Assembly (NCBI GenBank): GCA_963789075.1
Contig: CAWBJQ010000002.1
Span: forward strand, 620,001-684,000
DNA: 64,000 bases
Direction: 5' to 3'
DNA from: DATATJ01 sp963789075
Lineage (GTDB): Bacteria > Acidobacteriota > Vicinamibacteria > Vicinamibacterales > CAVVIG01
This document shows positions 1 to 10,833 of this stretch, piece after piece (within the stretch, counting starts at the first letter, position 1; each line of letters opens with the position of its first letter). The notes under the pieces were generated by a model, which worked only from the letters and a program-made list of their open reading frames with translations, did no database searches and was not told the DNA's origin. The translations under genes were made by a program, and so were the position numbers.

Positions 1-644
1 CATGTGCAGCGTGTGGATGTTCCACACCTTCGCCAGCTTGTCCGGGTGTGAGGAGACAATCGCCAGCCGCGCGTCCGTGCTGTCCATCGCGTCGATCAGG
101 ACGCCTTCCTCGATATCGCTGGCGCTGGGCGCATTGCGATCGGCGTTCTTGTCCGCCTCGCCGGTCGGCGTCGGCCGCCCGTCGCGATCCCGCCGCGCGC
201 GTCTTTCGACCGCGAGGCCTCGTCGTCATTCGGGTGACGGTCGGGCGGAATTTCGATATCGAGGCCTTCCAACTGCACGTGCGCGACGTGCTTGTGCATG
301 AGACCGATGAGGTCCGCGTCTACTGAAAACGATTTGACGGTGATCAGCGGCGGGACCTCGGCGCGGCCGCGCTGCCGGACGATCAGCGTTTCGCCTTCGA
401 CGTGCAGCCGCGGGAAGATGCGCAGGTGCAAGTCGCCGAGCGACACGTCGCTGTCGAACCGATCGGACAGGGTGGAGACGAGGCGATGACGCAGGGAATC
501 GGACGACAGTGGGATGACCGCGGCCAGCAGTGCCAGCACGATCACGACGGCCGCGGTCAGGCTGGTGCCGATCCAGATCCAGCGGCGGCGATGTGTGTGC
601 GGCGGGGGCTGGGTAAGCGACTCCACAATACGCCAACTGAGCAC
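1..644 (-). CDS. AsmA/DUF748-like membrane-anchored protein, N-terminal part, cut by the window edge
   Basis: The protein starts at 644 and has one transmembrane helix at about residues 23-47, followed by beta-rich sequence with the AsmA-type pattern (RHRLVSTLSDRF, then SLGDLHLRIFPRLHVEGETL). Proteins of this superfamily sit in the inner membrane with a long periplasmic domain and are linked to outer-membrane lipid transport and assembly. Near 185-200 the frame changes; the product resumes in another minus frame, where bases 1-60 read IVSSHPDKLAKVWNIHTLHM, a typical AsmA-like continuation. The C-terminus lies outside the window. The gene is divergent from the ABC-F gene, with a repeat-rich gap between them. 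Assignment to the superfamily is good; the exact subfamily is not determined. Confidence 0.65.
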
Positions 645-649
645 GACCT

Positions 650-880
650 ATGCCAGCCTTCGCAGGCATTGCCGCATCGCCTGCTTCGGCTCGGCAAGCC
701 AGCCTTCGTGAGCCCAATCGCTCGGTCGGGGCTCGCTTCGGCTGGCAAGCCCAACGCAGGCGACACGTCACTCCGTCTGCTTCGGGTGACAAGCCAAACG
801 TCGCCTCCAGCACAATCGCTTGGCTGAAGCCATCCCGCCTCCGCTCGCCTTCCGTTCGCGCAAGCTTCGGCGCGAAGGCG
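650..880. repeat. GC-rich dispersed repeat words upstream of the GCACC array
   Basis: This stretch has no credible gene. It is made of recurring words such as CTTCGGCT, GGCAAGCC and GGCTGAAGCC. Bases 817-849 match 6386-6418 over 33 positions with three mismatches (core GGCTGAAGCC, then TCCCGCCTCCGCT), so it is a dispersed repeat rather than unique sequence. Both copies lie upstream of a plus-strand gene. Confidence 0.6.
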
Positions 881-1075
881 GCACCGTGGCACCGTGGCAC
901 CGTGGCACCGTGGCACCGTGGCACCGTGGCACGTGGCACCGTGGCACCGTGGCACCGTGGCACCGCAGCACCGTAGCACCGTGGCACCGTGGCACCGTGG
1001 CACCGTGGCACCGTAGCACCGTGCACCAGCACCGTAGCACCTAGCACCCCAGCACCCCAGCACCCCAGCACCCTC
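881..1075. repeat. Tandem array of 8-bp units, GCACCGTG type, grading into GCACCCCA
   Basis: Around twenty imperfect copies of an 8-bp unit, mostly GCACCGTG, pass through TAGCACCTAGCAC into four GCACCCCA-type units. The array fills the divergent gap between the AsmA-like gene and the ABC-F gene. The same transition word, TAGCACCTAGCAC, ends the array at 45810-45980, so the two belong to one family. No spacer/repeat architecture of CRISPR is present. Confidence 0.85.
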
Positions 1076-1103
1076 CCACCCGTGCCCGTGGTACGTTTGT
1101 CGG

Positions 1104-3076
1104 ATGCCCTTGGTTTCGCTCGACCGCGTCTCGATCGCGTACGGCCACCTGCCGCTTCTCGACGCCTCATCCATGCAGATTGAGCCGGGCGAGCGCGTGT
1201 CGCTGATTGGCCGCAACGGGACGGGTAAATCGACGCTGCTGCGTATCCTCGGCGGCGAGTTGCCGCCCGACTCCGGAACGGTGTGGCGCCAGCCGGGCAT
1301 TCGCATCGCGCGGCTCGAGCAGGATGTCCCGTTGTCCGCGCATCGCGCGGTATTCGACGTCGTGGCCGATGGGCTGGGCGCCCTGCGCGATGTGATCACG
1401 GCGTATCACCATGCCGTGCACGAGATGACCGCCGGTGGCGACCACAGTGAAGCGGCGCTCGATCGGCTGGGCCGCCTTCAGCACGAGCTCGAGGAGCAGG
1501 ACGGCTGGAATCTCGAGCAGCGCGTCGAGCTGGTGCTCGAACGGCTTCAGCTGCCGGCGGAAACGATTGTCGATACGCTCTCGGGCGGCTGGCGGAGGCG
1601 TGTGCTGCTCGCTCGTGCGCTCGTGGCGCAGCCCGAGCTGCTGCTGCTCGACGAGCCGACGAATCATCTCGACATCGAAGCGATCACCTGGCTCGAAGAG
1701 TTTCTCGCCGAGTATGCCGGCGCCGTCGTGTTCGTCACGCACGACCGTGCGTTCCTGCAGCGCCTCGCCACGCGCATTGTGGAAATCGACCGCGGGCAGC
1801 TGACGTCGTGGCCCGGAGACTACGCGACCTATCTGCGGCGGAAGGAAGAGGCACTCGCGAACGAGGCGACGCTGCAGAGCAAATTCGACAAGAAGCTCGC
1901 CGAAGAGGAAGTGTGGCTGCGGCAGGGCGTCAAGGCGCGGCGGACGCGCAACGAAGGGCGGGTGAAGGCGCTGGAGGCCATGCGCGTCGAGCGCGCCGCG
2001 CGGCGCGAGCTGCTGGGCGACGTCCGGCTGTCGGTCGAGCAGGCCGACCCGTCGGGCAAGACTGGTGTTCGAAGCGAAGCACGTCTCGAAGTCGTTCGCA
2101 CCGGCGAACGCCGCGAACCTGTCGAATCCCGTTGTCACAGATTTCTCCGCGCGCGTCATGCGCGGCGATCGCATCGGCCTCATCGGTCCGAACGGCGCCG
2201 GCAAGACGACGCTGCTGCGGCTGCTGCTCGGCGAGATGGCGCCCGACGCCGGCGACGTGCGGCAGGGTGCGAACGTGCAGATCGCGTATTACGACCAGCA
2301 GCGCGAGCAGCTGGACCCGGAGCGGACGGTGTTCGACACCGTGGGCGAGGGGAACGACACGGTCACCGTGAACGGCAACTCGCGGCACGTCCACAGCTAC
2401 CTGCGCGATTTTCTGTTCCCGCCGGAGCGCGCCTATTCGCCCGTCAAAGCGCTCTCGGGCGGCGAGCGCAATCGTCTCCTGCTGGCGCGGCTGTTCACAC
2501 GACCGGCGAACGTTCTCGTGCTCGACGAGCCGACCAACGATCTCGATCTCGAGACGCTGGAGCTGCTCGAGGCGCAGCTGGTCGAGTGGCCCGGCACGCT
2601 TGCTGCTGGTGAGCCACGACCGCGAGTTTCTCGACAACGTCGTGACAAGCACATTCGTCTTCGAAGGGCACGGCCGTGTGCGCGAATACGTCGGCGGGTA
2701 TGACGACTGGCTCCGGCAGCGAGGCGATGCGGAGGCGGCGGTGCGTGAGCGTGAGGCGCGCCGCGGTGCAACGGCTTCGCGGACCGTCCAGGGCGGGAAG
2801 GCGGTGGCCGAGCGCCAGGCGGCCCCGGCGCCGAATCCGCGCGTAGCGAAAAAGCTCTCCTACAAGGAGCAACGCGAGCTCGACGAGCTCCCGGCGCAGA
2901 TCGACACGCTCGAGGGCGAGCAACAGGCGCTCACGGCCCGGATGGCCGGCGCCGAGTTCTACAAGGAAGGTGCTGAGGCGATTGCGGCGTCGCTCGCGCG
3001 AGCCGAATCTCTCGCGCGAGAGCTGACGGCCATCTACAGCCGATGGGCCGAATTGGAAGCGCGCCGCCGAGACTGA
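1104..3076 (+). CDS. ABC-F family ATPase (Uup-like), interrupted by two frame changes
   Basis: This soluble protein has two ABC domains and no membrane segments, as expected for ABC-F proteins, which act on the ribosome or, for Uup, in DNA and ribosome maintenance. Domain 1 has Walker A GRNGTGKST (residues 36-44), signature LSGGWRRR and Walker B LLLLDEPTNHLD. Domain 2 has GPNGAGKTT, LSGGERNR and LVLDEPTNDLD. A charged C-terminal coiled-coil region (KLSYKEQRELDELPAQIDTL) resembles the Uup tail. The frame changes near 2058 (AAGACTGGTG) and near 2598 (ACGCTTGCTG); each is repaired by removing one base, so the three reading frames give one continuous protein. I see these as sequence indels, not as separate genes. 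Confidence 0.85.
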
Positions 3077-3093
3077 AGCCTGACGACTGCCGA

Positions 3094-3510
3094 CTAATGT
3101 ATAGCCCCTCCGTGCAGCTCCGCGCACGACTGGCAGACCCCGTCGTCGTGTAGCCATTCGGGCGCGGTGCGCCGGTCGCAGTACTGGCAAATCTGAAACG
3201 AGGCGAGCCGCGCTTCGCGCGCGCCTTTGATTAGCGCGGACAACGCATCCAGCAGCGCGTTCTCGGGGAGGCGCCGCCACTTCAGCACGCCCACCCGCCG
3301 CGGCTTCGCGGTGAACTTGAAGGGTGTCTCCCAGACTCCGGCGAACTCCGAGATGGTCAGGCTGGCGTGCGTGAGAAGCGCCACCACTTCCGGCGGGTCG
3401 CCGCCAATGAACTGAATCGCGCCGTCGGCCACGGCCTGCTGGTCGACCGGCCCGGGCAGCTGCGAGCCGAGGAACGCCAGCAGTTGCTCAAAGCGCTCAG
3501 GAACATCCAT
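3094..3510 (-). CDS. Small protein of unknown function with a C-terminal zinc-ribbon-like motif
   Basis: A 138-residue cytoplasmic protein with no signal peptide. The first 80 residues are mixed helix and strand with no family I recognise. The C-terminus carries CQYCDRR, then VCQSCAE about 14 residues later, a Cx2C...Cx2C arrangement that could bind one zinc ion. It is convergent with the ABC-F gene with only a 17-base gap. The function is unknown; the metal site is inferred from cysteine spacing alone. Confidence 0.6.
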   Translation of the reverse strand: MDVPERFEQLLAFLGSQLPGPVDQQAVADGAIQFIGGDPPEVVALLTHASLTISEFAGVWETPFKFTAKPRRVGVLKWRRLPENALLDALSALIKGAREARLASFQICQYCDRRTAPEWLHDDGVCQSCAELHGGAIH

Positions 3511-3610
3511 GCCAGATGGATCTTACCGTGCCTCGTCGTCGCGGGGCACGGTACGACTGTCAGGCACGTTTGTGGCGTGGCACCCGGCACCGCCCGGAAC
3601 GTGATCGCCG

Positions 3611-3761
3611 CTATCGGCAGGCGGCGTGCTGGCAGTTGCAGTGCAGCTCAGTCGAACCTCCTGACTGTTTGCAGTATTCGCTGCAGGTACTTGCCGTACG
3701 GTCCGCCCTTGGCCACGGTGCAATTGCAGCTCGGATGTGCGCACTTGGTCGGTTCGGCCAC
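3611..3761 (-). CDS. Bacterial metallothionein, 49 residues, hidden by a one-base frame change
   Basis: Reading the minus strand from GTG at 3761 gives a start typical of bacterial metallothioneins: KCAHPSCNC, then GGPYGKY. Removing one base of the GG doublet at 3686-3687 lets it continue as CSEYCKQSGGSTELHCNC and QHAACR, to a TAG at 3611-3613. The 49-residue product has eight cysteines (about positions 7, 12, 14, 26, 30, 41, 43, 48) and several histidines, matching the prokaryotic metallothionein family that chelates zinc, cadmium or copper in the cytoplasm. A strong ribosome-binding site, AAGGAGG, lies six bases before the GTG and fixes the start. Without the correction the product ends early as LQRILQTVRRFD. 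No metal-responsive operator is recognisable. Confidence 0.8.
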
Positions 3762-3850
3762 GGTGAGCCTCCTTGCGGAAACTTTACGCTTGGGCTGACG
3801 TGCTCGCAAGCTGAGCTATGCGCAGTTCGCGGAGACGCAGAAAACCCGCT

Positions 3851-4150
3851 CTAGCTGCTGCGGATCTTGGCGATCTTGGCGTCGCGGTCCGAGATCAGCC
3901 GCTCGCAGTCGCGGCGGTACTGCTGATCGAGCGCATCCCGCGCGGCAGGATCGTGCGTGGCGCGCACGGCCGATTGATGCAGCACCTGTTGCTCGGCGAG
4001 CTTCGCCTGGCAGATGTTCCGCACTTCTGCAATCGACATCTTCTGCGCGTCGGTCACCGGACGCACCTCGATGCCGGCGTCGGCATCCTGCTTCTTCAGG
4101 CGCTCCATGGCGAGCTCGAACGAGGATTTCATCGGTTTGTCGTCAGTCAC
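3851..4150 (-). CDS. Hypothetical protein, about 99 residues
   Basis: A soluble, highly charged and mostly helical protein without signal peptide or membrane segment. The second half (about residues 40-95) is rich in Glu, Arg, Ala and Asp and looks like a helical hairpin. No catalytic or binding motif is visible. It has its own start at 4150 and is divergent from the membrane protein that follows. Codon usage fits its neighbours, so I regard it as real, but I do not recognise the family. Confidence 0.55.
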   Translation of the reverse strand: MTDDKPMKSSFELAMERLKKQDADAGIEVRPVTDAQKMSIAEVRNICQAKLAEQQVLHQSAVRATHDPAARDALDQQYRRDCERLISDRDAKIAKIRSS

Positions 4151-4221
4151 CCCGTGATCCTACCAGTCCGTGGTGCAAGTCGACACGGCCCTGGAGGCAA
4201 ATCCGCCACAGGCCTTTCGCT

Positions 4222-4749
4222 GTGTCTGGCAGCCGGTGGGACGGACTTTTACCACGGGCGGCCAGACGAAACGGAAGGAAATATGCACACGGCTCAGCCG
4301 TGGCAAAACGGAAGGGGCGGAAGCGCGGGTTCTTCGCCGAGCACTCGCTGACGATCGCGGTCGCGACGATTTGGGGCCTCTGGCTGGTCCTATACCGATT
4401 CGCCGATCCGCAGACGCACCTCGGCGCGTTCTTCGGCAACTCGATCGCGGACTGGCTCGGGACGCTCGCCTTTGTCGTGCTGACGAAATATTTCTGCGAG
4501 ATCGGATCGAAGGAGAGCCACCCGCCCCACCCGCACTGGCACAACCGGTTGCTGCGCACACTCTCCAAGCACTCGCTGTCGCTCGTTATCGTCGCAACCG
4601 GCAGCGTCTGGGTGGTGCTCTTCGCGCACGCTGATCCGAACGGCAAGGTCGGCCAGGTCTACGGCAACATCGTTTCGGAGTGGGGCCAGCTGCTGGCGCT
4701 CATCCTCATGACGAAATATTTCCGGGAGACGGGCTCCAAGGAGAGCTGA
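4222..4749 (+). CDS. Four-helix membrane protein built from two tandem copies of one unit (DUF6766-like)
   Basis: The protein contains two copies of a roughly 60-residue unit: HSLTIAVATIWGLWLVLYRF ... LTKYFCEIGSKES and HSLSLVIVATGSVWVVLFAH ... LMTKYFRETGSKES. Each copy holds two hydrophobic helices and ends in a KYF-E-GSKES tail resembling the end of DUF6766 membrane proteins. The true start may be the in-frame GTG at 4300, since the residues before it are unlike the rest and no good ribosome-binding site precedes 4222. The function is unknown. The internal duplication suggests an inner-membrane protein with pseudo-twofold symmetry. Confidence 0.6.
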   Translation: MSGSRWDGLLPRAARRNGRKYAHGSAVAKRKGRKRGFFAEHSLTIAVATIWGLWLVLYRFADPQTHLGAFFGNSIADWLGTLAFVVLTKYFCEIGSKESHPPHPHWHNRLLRTLSKHSLSLVIVATGSVWVVLFAHADPNGKVGQVYGNIVSEWGQLLALILMTKYFRETGSKES

Positions 4750-4775
4750 GCGCGATCAACGTTGTACGATGGCGC

Positions 4776-5126
4776 ATGCGCGTCATCAACCGCACCGCGA
4801 TCACCATCACCGGCGCCCAGCCCTACACCGACTGGACGCTTGGCACCGACGCAGACTTCGCCAAGGGCGCCATCACGGTCGCGCGCGCGAAGACGTACGG
4901 CACCGCCTACCTGCTGCCGGAGCTCGAGCTCGAGGAAGACATACAGGAGTGGGTGGAGGAGAACGCCGCGTGGCTGTTCGAGTTTCAACTCGCCGCGTGG
5001 ACCGAGGATGAATCCACCTGGCCACCGGCGCGCGACCTCGCGCTTTTTCGCCGCTGGTTCCGCGTCGACGTTCACAGCGTCGTGGTCGATGTCGCCGACG
5101 ACGAGATCGAAGGCGAGGAGCTGTAG
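4776..5126 (+). CDS. Hypothetical acidic protein, 116 residues
   Basis: An acidic cytoplasmic protein starting MRVINRTAITIT and ending with an Asp/Glu-rich tail (VADDEIEGEEL). The middle, with ELELEEDIQEWVEENAAW, is predicted helical. There is no signal peptide. The downstream Dabb gene begins 13 bases after its stop, so the two may be co-transcribed. I do not recognise the family. The start at 4776 is chosen because upstream in-frame sequence overlaps the preceding gene and looks non-coding. Confidence 0.55.
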   Translation: MRVINRTAITITGAQPYTDWTLGTDADFAKGAITVARAKTYGTAYLLPELELEEDIQEWVEENAAWLFEFQLAAWTEDESTWPPARDLALFRRWFRVDVHSVVVDVADDEIEGEEL

Positions 5127-5138
5127 GAGGCACACCGT

Positions 5139-5436
5139 ATGCTCATGCACATCGTGTCGTTCAAATACCGCGCCGACGCCGCCGCTGCCGCGCGCACACA
5201 ACACCGGGAGCGCCTGCGCGCCCTGAAAGACTTAGACGGCGTGATCGACCTGAAGGTTGGCGAGGACGTCGTGCGCTCGGCCGCGCTCGTTCGACACGGG
5301 CCTCGTCATCACGTTCCGCGACCGCGCCGCGCTCTACGCGTATCAGAACGATCCACGCCACGTGCCAGTCGCCCAGTTGGGTGTTTCGCTCTGCGAGAAG
5401 ATAGTCGCCGTCGACTTCGAGCAGCCCATCGCATAA
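5139..5436 (+). CDS. Stress-responsive alpha/beta-barrel (Dabb) domain protein, one frame change
   Basis: The start MLMHIVSFKYRADA and the later LDLKVGEDV-like segment are typical of the Dabb fold, a small dimeric ferredoxin-like barrel. The frame changes near 5285; removing one base gives RSFDTGLVITFRDRAALYAY, then QNDPRHVPV and a stop at 5434-5436. The whole is about 98 residues, the normal family length. A clear TAGGAGG ribosome-binding site precedes the ATG at 5139. Family members are often induced by stress or act as small enzymes on hydrophobic substrates; the specific role here is not visible. Confidence 0.75.
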
Positions 5437-5446
5437 CCGGGCTCTC

Positions 5447-5523
5447 AACCACGGAGGACACGGAGGACACAAAGGTGATCCAGCTTTGGTTTCCTTCGTG
5501 TCCTTTGTGTTCCTTTGTGTTGG
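5447..5523. repeat. Imperfect palindrome of CACGGAGGACAC / CCTTCGTGTCC words (family B)
   Basis: The left arm reads AACCACGGAGGACACGGAGG and on to ACACAAAGG; the right arm reads TTCCTTCGTGTCCTTTGTGT and on to TTGTGTTGG. The arms pair imperfectly around a loop of about 16 bases. It lies between the Dabb gene and the HELGH gene. Relatives occur at 25777, 28684, 39582 and 62076, and partly at 9361, 18196, 21135 and 24080. Confidence 0.8.
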
Positions 5524-5602
5524 ATTCGCGGGTGCGACTGTTCATTCGTTCCGCATTCGGACATCAAACTTCCGCGCGTGTCATCCGTCTATTGCAGACA
5601 GG

Positions 5603-6320
5603 ATGCGCACTGCCATTGCTGCTCTCACCCTCACCGCTGCGTTTCTCATACATGCGCCGGCTGACGCCGCGCCTCGCTCGCACGGCGAGGATCCATCGTC
5701 CGCGCCGATCGCATCCGCCAGCGCGCTGCCGCCGATCACGGTCAGCGTGTACGTCGGCTCCGCACATTCCCCCCTCGACGGTGACGCGGCTGCTCGCGGA
5801 GGCGGCTGACGTGTGGCGGGCGAATGGCATCACGTTTCTCTGGGTGCCCGGCCCCGAAGAGGTCGCGCCGTACGGGCGCGGCGAAGACGGGAGCTACCGC
5901 CCCTCGACGCTGCGCGTGTCGATTGACTACGAGCGCGGCGATGCGAGGCGCGACATGCAAACGCCGCTCGGATGGATCCGATTCGACCAGCCCGACGAGC
6001 CCGATCAGGTGATTCACCTTTCGTATGCGAACGCGACGGCGCTGCTCGAAGCGTCGGAGCTCGTGGTCGGCGAGGTCAGTACGATGCCGAGGCTCCAGCG
6101 TGAGCTGTATTTGGCGCGCGCGATGGGACGCGCGCTCGCGCACGAGCTGGGGCATTACCTGCTGGCGTCGAAGGTGCACACCGCGCACGGGTTGATGCAG
6201 ACCGGACGATCGGCGGGCGAGCTGTTCGGGCGGCAACGGGTTCATTTCGAGCTCGACGCGGCCCAGAAACAGCTCGCCTTGTCGCGCTTGATGCAAACGA
6301 TGACCCTGACACGCCGCTGA
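5603..6320 (+). CDS. Secreted HELGH-motif protein, putative zinc-dependent peptidase, one frame change
   Basis: The protein starts at the ATG at 5603 with a signal peptide (MRTAIAALTLTAAFLIHAPADAA). The frame changes near 5760, after which it continues as VTRLLAEAADVWRANGITFL and runs to 6320. Near the C-terminus is ALAHELGHYLLASKVHTAHG, containing HExxH with a further His about 10 residues on, the layout of many zinc metallopeptidases. At roughly 235 residues it is small. The upstream half is probably a propeptide or substrate domain (VDYERGD-type strands). I cannot name a peptidase family; catalytic activity is inferred from the motif alone. Confidence 0.6.
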
Positions 6321-6385
6321 GCGCTGGGCCGAAGCAAGCCTTCCGCTCGGCTACGCCTTCGCGCTACGGGCGCAGCCGTGAGCTC

Positions 6386-6418
6386 CGCTCGGCTGAAGCC
6401 TTCCCGCCTCCGCTGGCC
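6386..6418. repeat. Second copy of the GGCTGAAGCC / TCCCGCCTCCGCT word
   Basis: Thirty of 33 bases match 817-849. It lies in the 182-base gap before the M14 peptidase gene, within wider GC-rich words (CCGCTCGGCTACGCC) of the same style as 650-880. No promoter is evident in the gap. Confidence 0.6.
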
Positions 6419-6502
6419 GCGCCACAACTCTGTTTTCATCTGTGGCGATTCGCGCTACCATCCTCACCGACTCCGCGTCCCCACGCGTTCAATTGAGGGC
6501 TT

Positions 6503-9360
<2,858 letters not shown>

Positions 9361-9361
<1 letters not shown>

Positions 9362-9606
9362 ACCACGAAGCCCACGAAGGCACGAAACAATATTTGTGGG
9401 CCACAGAGACACCGAGGCACAGAGCGTTTGAACGGCGCATCGCACCTCGGCCGGCTTTGCCGGCCGACTAGCCGCTCACGCAAACGGCCGGAACCGCAAA
9501 CCTCGCAGCGTGCTGTTTGTGTTTCCGGCCGTTCGTCGTGAGTGGCGCCGCCGCATGCGGCGACGTGCGATGCGGTGAGGTCTCACGCCTCTGTGTCTCG
9601 TACGGA
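9361..9606. repeat. Repeat-rich gap: family B words, a perfect CGGCCGGC hairpin and an 11-bp inverted repeat
   Basis: Bases 9362-9422 hold CACGAAG and CACAGAG words of family B, with partner words (CCTCTGTGTCTCG) at 9588-9600. Bases 9448-9466 form a perfect 8-bp stem with a TTT loop (CGGCCGGC / GCCGGCCG). Bases 9483-9493 and 9523-9533 are perfect inverted arms (AACGGCCGGAA / TTCCGGCCGTT). The gap separates two convergent genes, so the hairpins may end transcription from both sides, but no T-tract follows. Confidence 0.6.
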
Positions 9607-10833
9607 TCAACGCGGAACGAGCTCGGGCGACGGGATGAAGTTGTAGAGGTGTCGCCCGACGATTTCCTGGATAACGACGGCCGGGTGCTCCTTCAACACG
9701 ACGTCGGGATCGAAATCGTTCTGCCAGAGATACACCGCGCGGCTGAAGTGCTCGGACGTGAAGGGCACGAGCGCCGAGAAGAACGAATCGCGGAAGACGA
9801 CGGCGCGCGGCAGCGTCGAGCCGGGAATCTCGGTGACCAGGCGCCCTTCGGCCGCGGTGGACGCCGAGCCCGGCGGCTCGATGACATGCGCGCGCCGCGG
9901 ACGTATCGGCGTCAGCGTGAGATCGATCTCGCGCAGCACGCGCGTCAGCCCCATCATCCCAGCCAGGTCCATCCCGTCGCGCTCGATGGGCGTCACCTCG
10001 AAATCGTCGCGTGTCCACGGCGGCGGAACGGCGGACACCTGCGCGCGGACCGCATCGATGATCTGTTGATAGCCGGCGAACGCGCCGAGGTCGTTCCAAT
10101 GCGTGTCGGTCTGCTGATACACCCGCTCGCGCGTTTTCGCCGCGTCGAGCGCCGGTCGCGTGTCCACGACCGCAATGCCTGCGTCGTGCAGCGTCGTGAA
10201 CAGCTGATCCATCCGCGACACGTCGCCGACGCGGTGAATCGACGTCGGAACCTCCTCGGGATAGATGACATGCTTGTCGGGCGCGATGACGAACACGTAC
10301 GCGACGCCGCGCGCACGCAGCCAGTCGCGCGCGCCGACGACCGCCGCCCGCCAGTTCGCGACTTCTGACGGCGGCAGCGGGCGCTCGTTCGCGTAGTCCG
10401 TCATCCCCTCATCGTCGGCGTAGAAGAACCAGCCGTGGCCTCCCTTGACGACCGCCGCAGACGGAGACACGCCGAGGCCGAACAGCCGGCTCTCGCCATA
10501 CCAGCGCACGAGCCACGACCGGAAGCCGAAATGGTCTTCGAACCAGCGTCCGAAGCCGCTGCCGAAGGTCGAGATCGAGGACCAGGTGGCGTCGAGGTGC
10601 GGAAACGCGGCGAGCTCGCGATTCTCGGCGACCGCATCGGCGCCGTCGTGGCCGGTGAGGTTCGCGGCGAGCGGCAGCGCGATCACCAACAGAAAACAGA
10701 TCACGAGCAGCGCGTTGCACGGTTGATGGCTCACGAGACGTTCGCCGGCGCCGCTGCCGTGGACCGCAGCGTCAGCGCGCGTCATCGGCGCAGGCGCTCG
10801 ATTCGTTGTCCTCTGTGGTGATGAGCCTGGCAT
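9607..10833 (-). CDS. AlgJ/AlgX-like SGNH-fold protein, putative polysaccharide O-acetylation partner
   Basis: A 408-residue membrane-anchored protein with one N-terminal helix (about residues 40-58) and an extracytoplasmic SGNH-like domain. The family motifs are visible: DTHWND (about 243-248) and RDSFF with the presumed nucleophile Ser350. In alginate and related systems AlgJ/AlgX proteins transfer acetyl groups onto polysaccharide, receiving them from an MBOAT protein such as AlgI. That partner lies directly upstream; its TGA overlaps this ATG at 10833-10835, indicating translational coupling. The start could lie slightly downstream, since residues 1-35 look non-conserved. The glycan acetylated is not known. 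Confidence 0.8.
   Translation of the reverse strand: MPGSSPQRTTNRAPAPMTRADAAVHGSGAGERLVSHQPCNALLVICFLLVIALPLAANLTGHDGADAVAENRELAAFPHLDATWSSISTFGSGFGRWFEDHFGFRSWLVRWYGESRLFGLGVSPSAAVVKGGHGWFFYADDEGMTDYANERPLPPSEVANWRAAVVGARDWLRARGVAYVFVIAPDKHVIYPEEVPTSIHRVGDVSRMDQLFTTLHDAGIAVVDTRPALDAAKTRERVYQQTDTHWNDLGAFAGYQQIIDAVRAQVSAVPPPWTRDDFEVTPIERDGMDLAGMMGLTRVLREIDLTLTPIRPRRAHVIEPPGSASTAAEGRLVTEIPGSTLPRAVVFRDSFFSALVPFTSEHFSRAVYLWQNDFDPDVVLKEHPAVVIQEIVGRHLYNFIPSPELVPR

Noticed and set aside
881..1075. Possible CRISPR array
   Set aside because: Units are 8 bases, contiguous and without spacers; no cas gene is present.
226..1170. Long minus-strand frame with repeated RCHGATVP
   Set aside because: It is only the translation of the 8-bp array and overlaps the AsmA-like and ABC-F genes on better frames.
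2050..2062. Programmed ribosomal frameshift in the ABC-F gene
   Set aside because: No slippery heptamer or downstream structure is shared with the many other frame changes in the window, so sequence indels are the simpler account.
2065..2703. Separate single-domain ABC ATPase gene
   Set aside because: The sequence is the second ABC domain of the same ABC-F protein reached by a frame change; there is no independent start signal.
9448..9466. Intrinsic terminator
   Set aside because: The stem is strong but no T-tract follows on either strand, so I list it only as a hairpin repeat.
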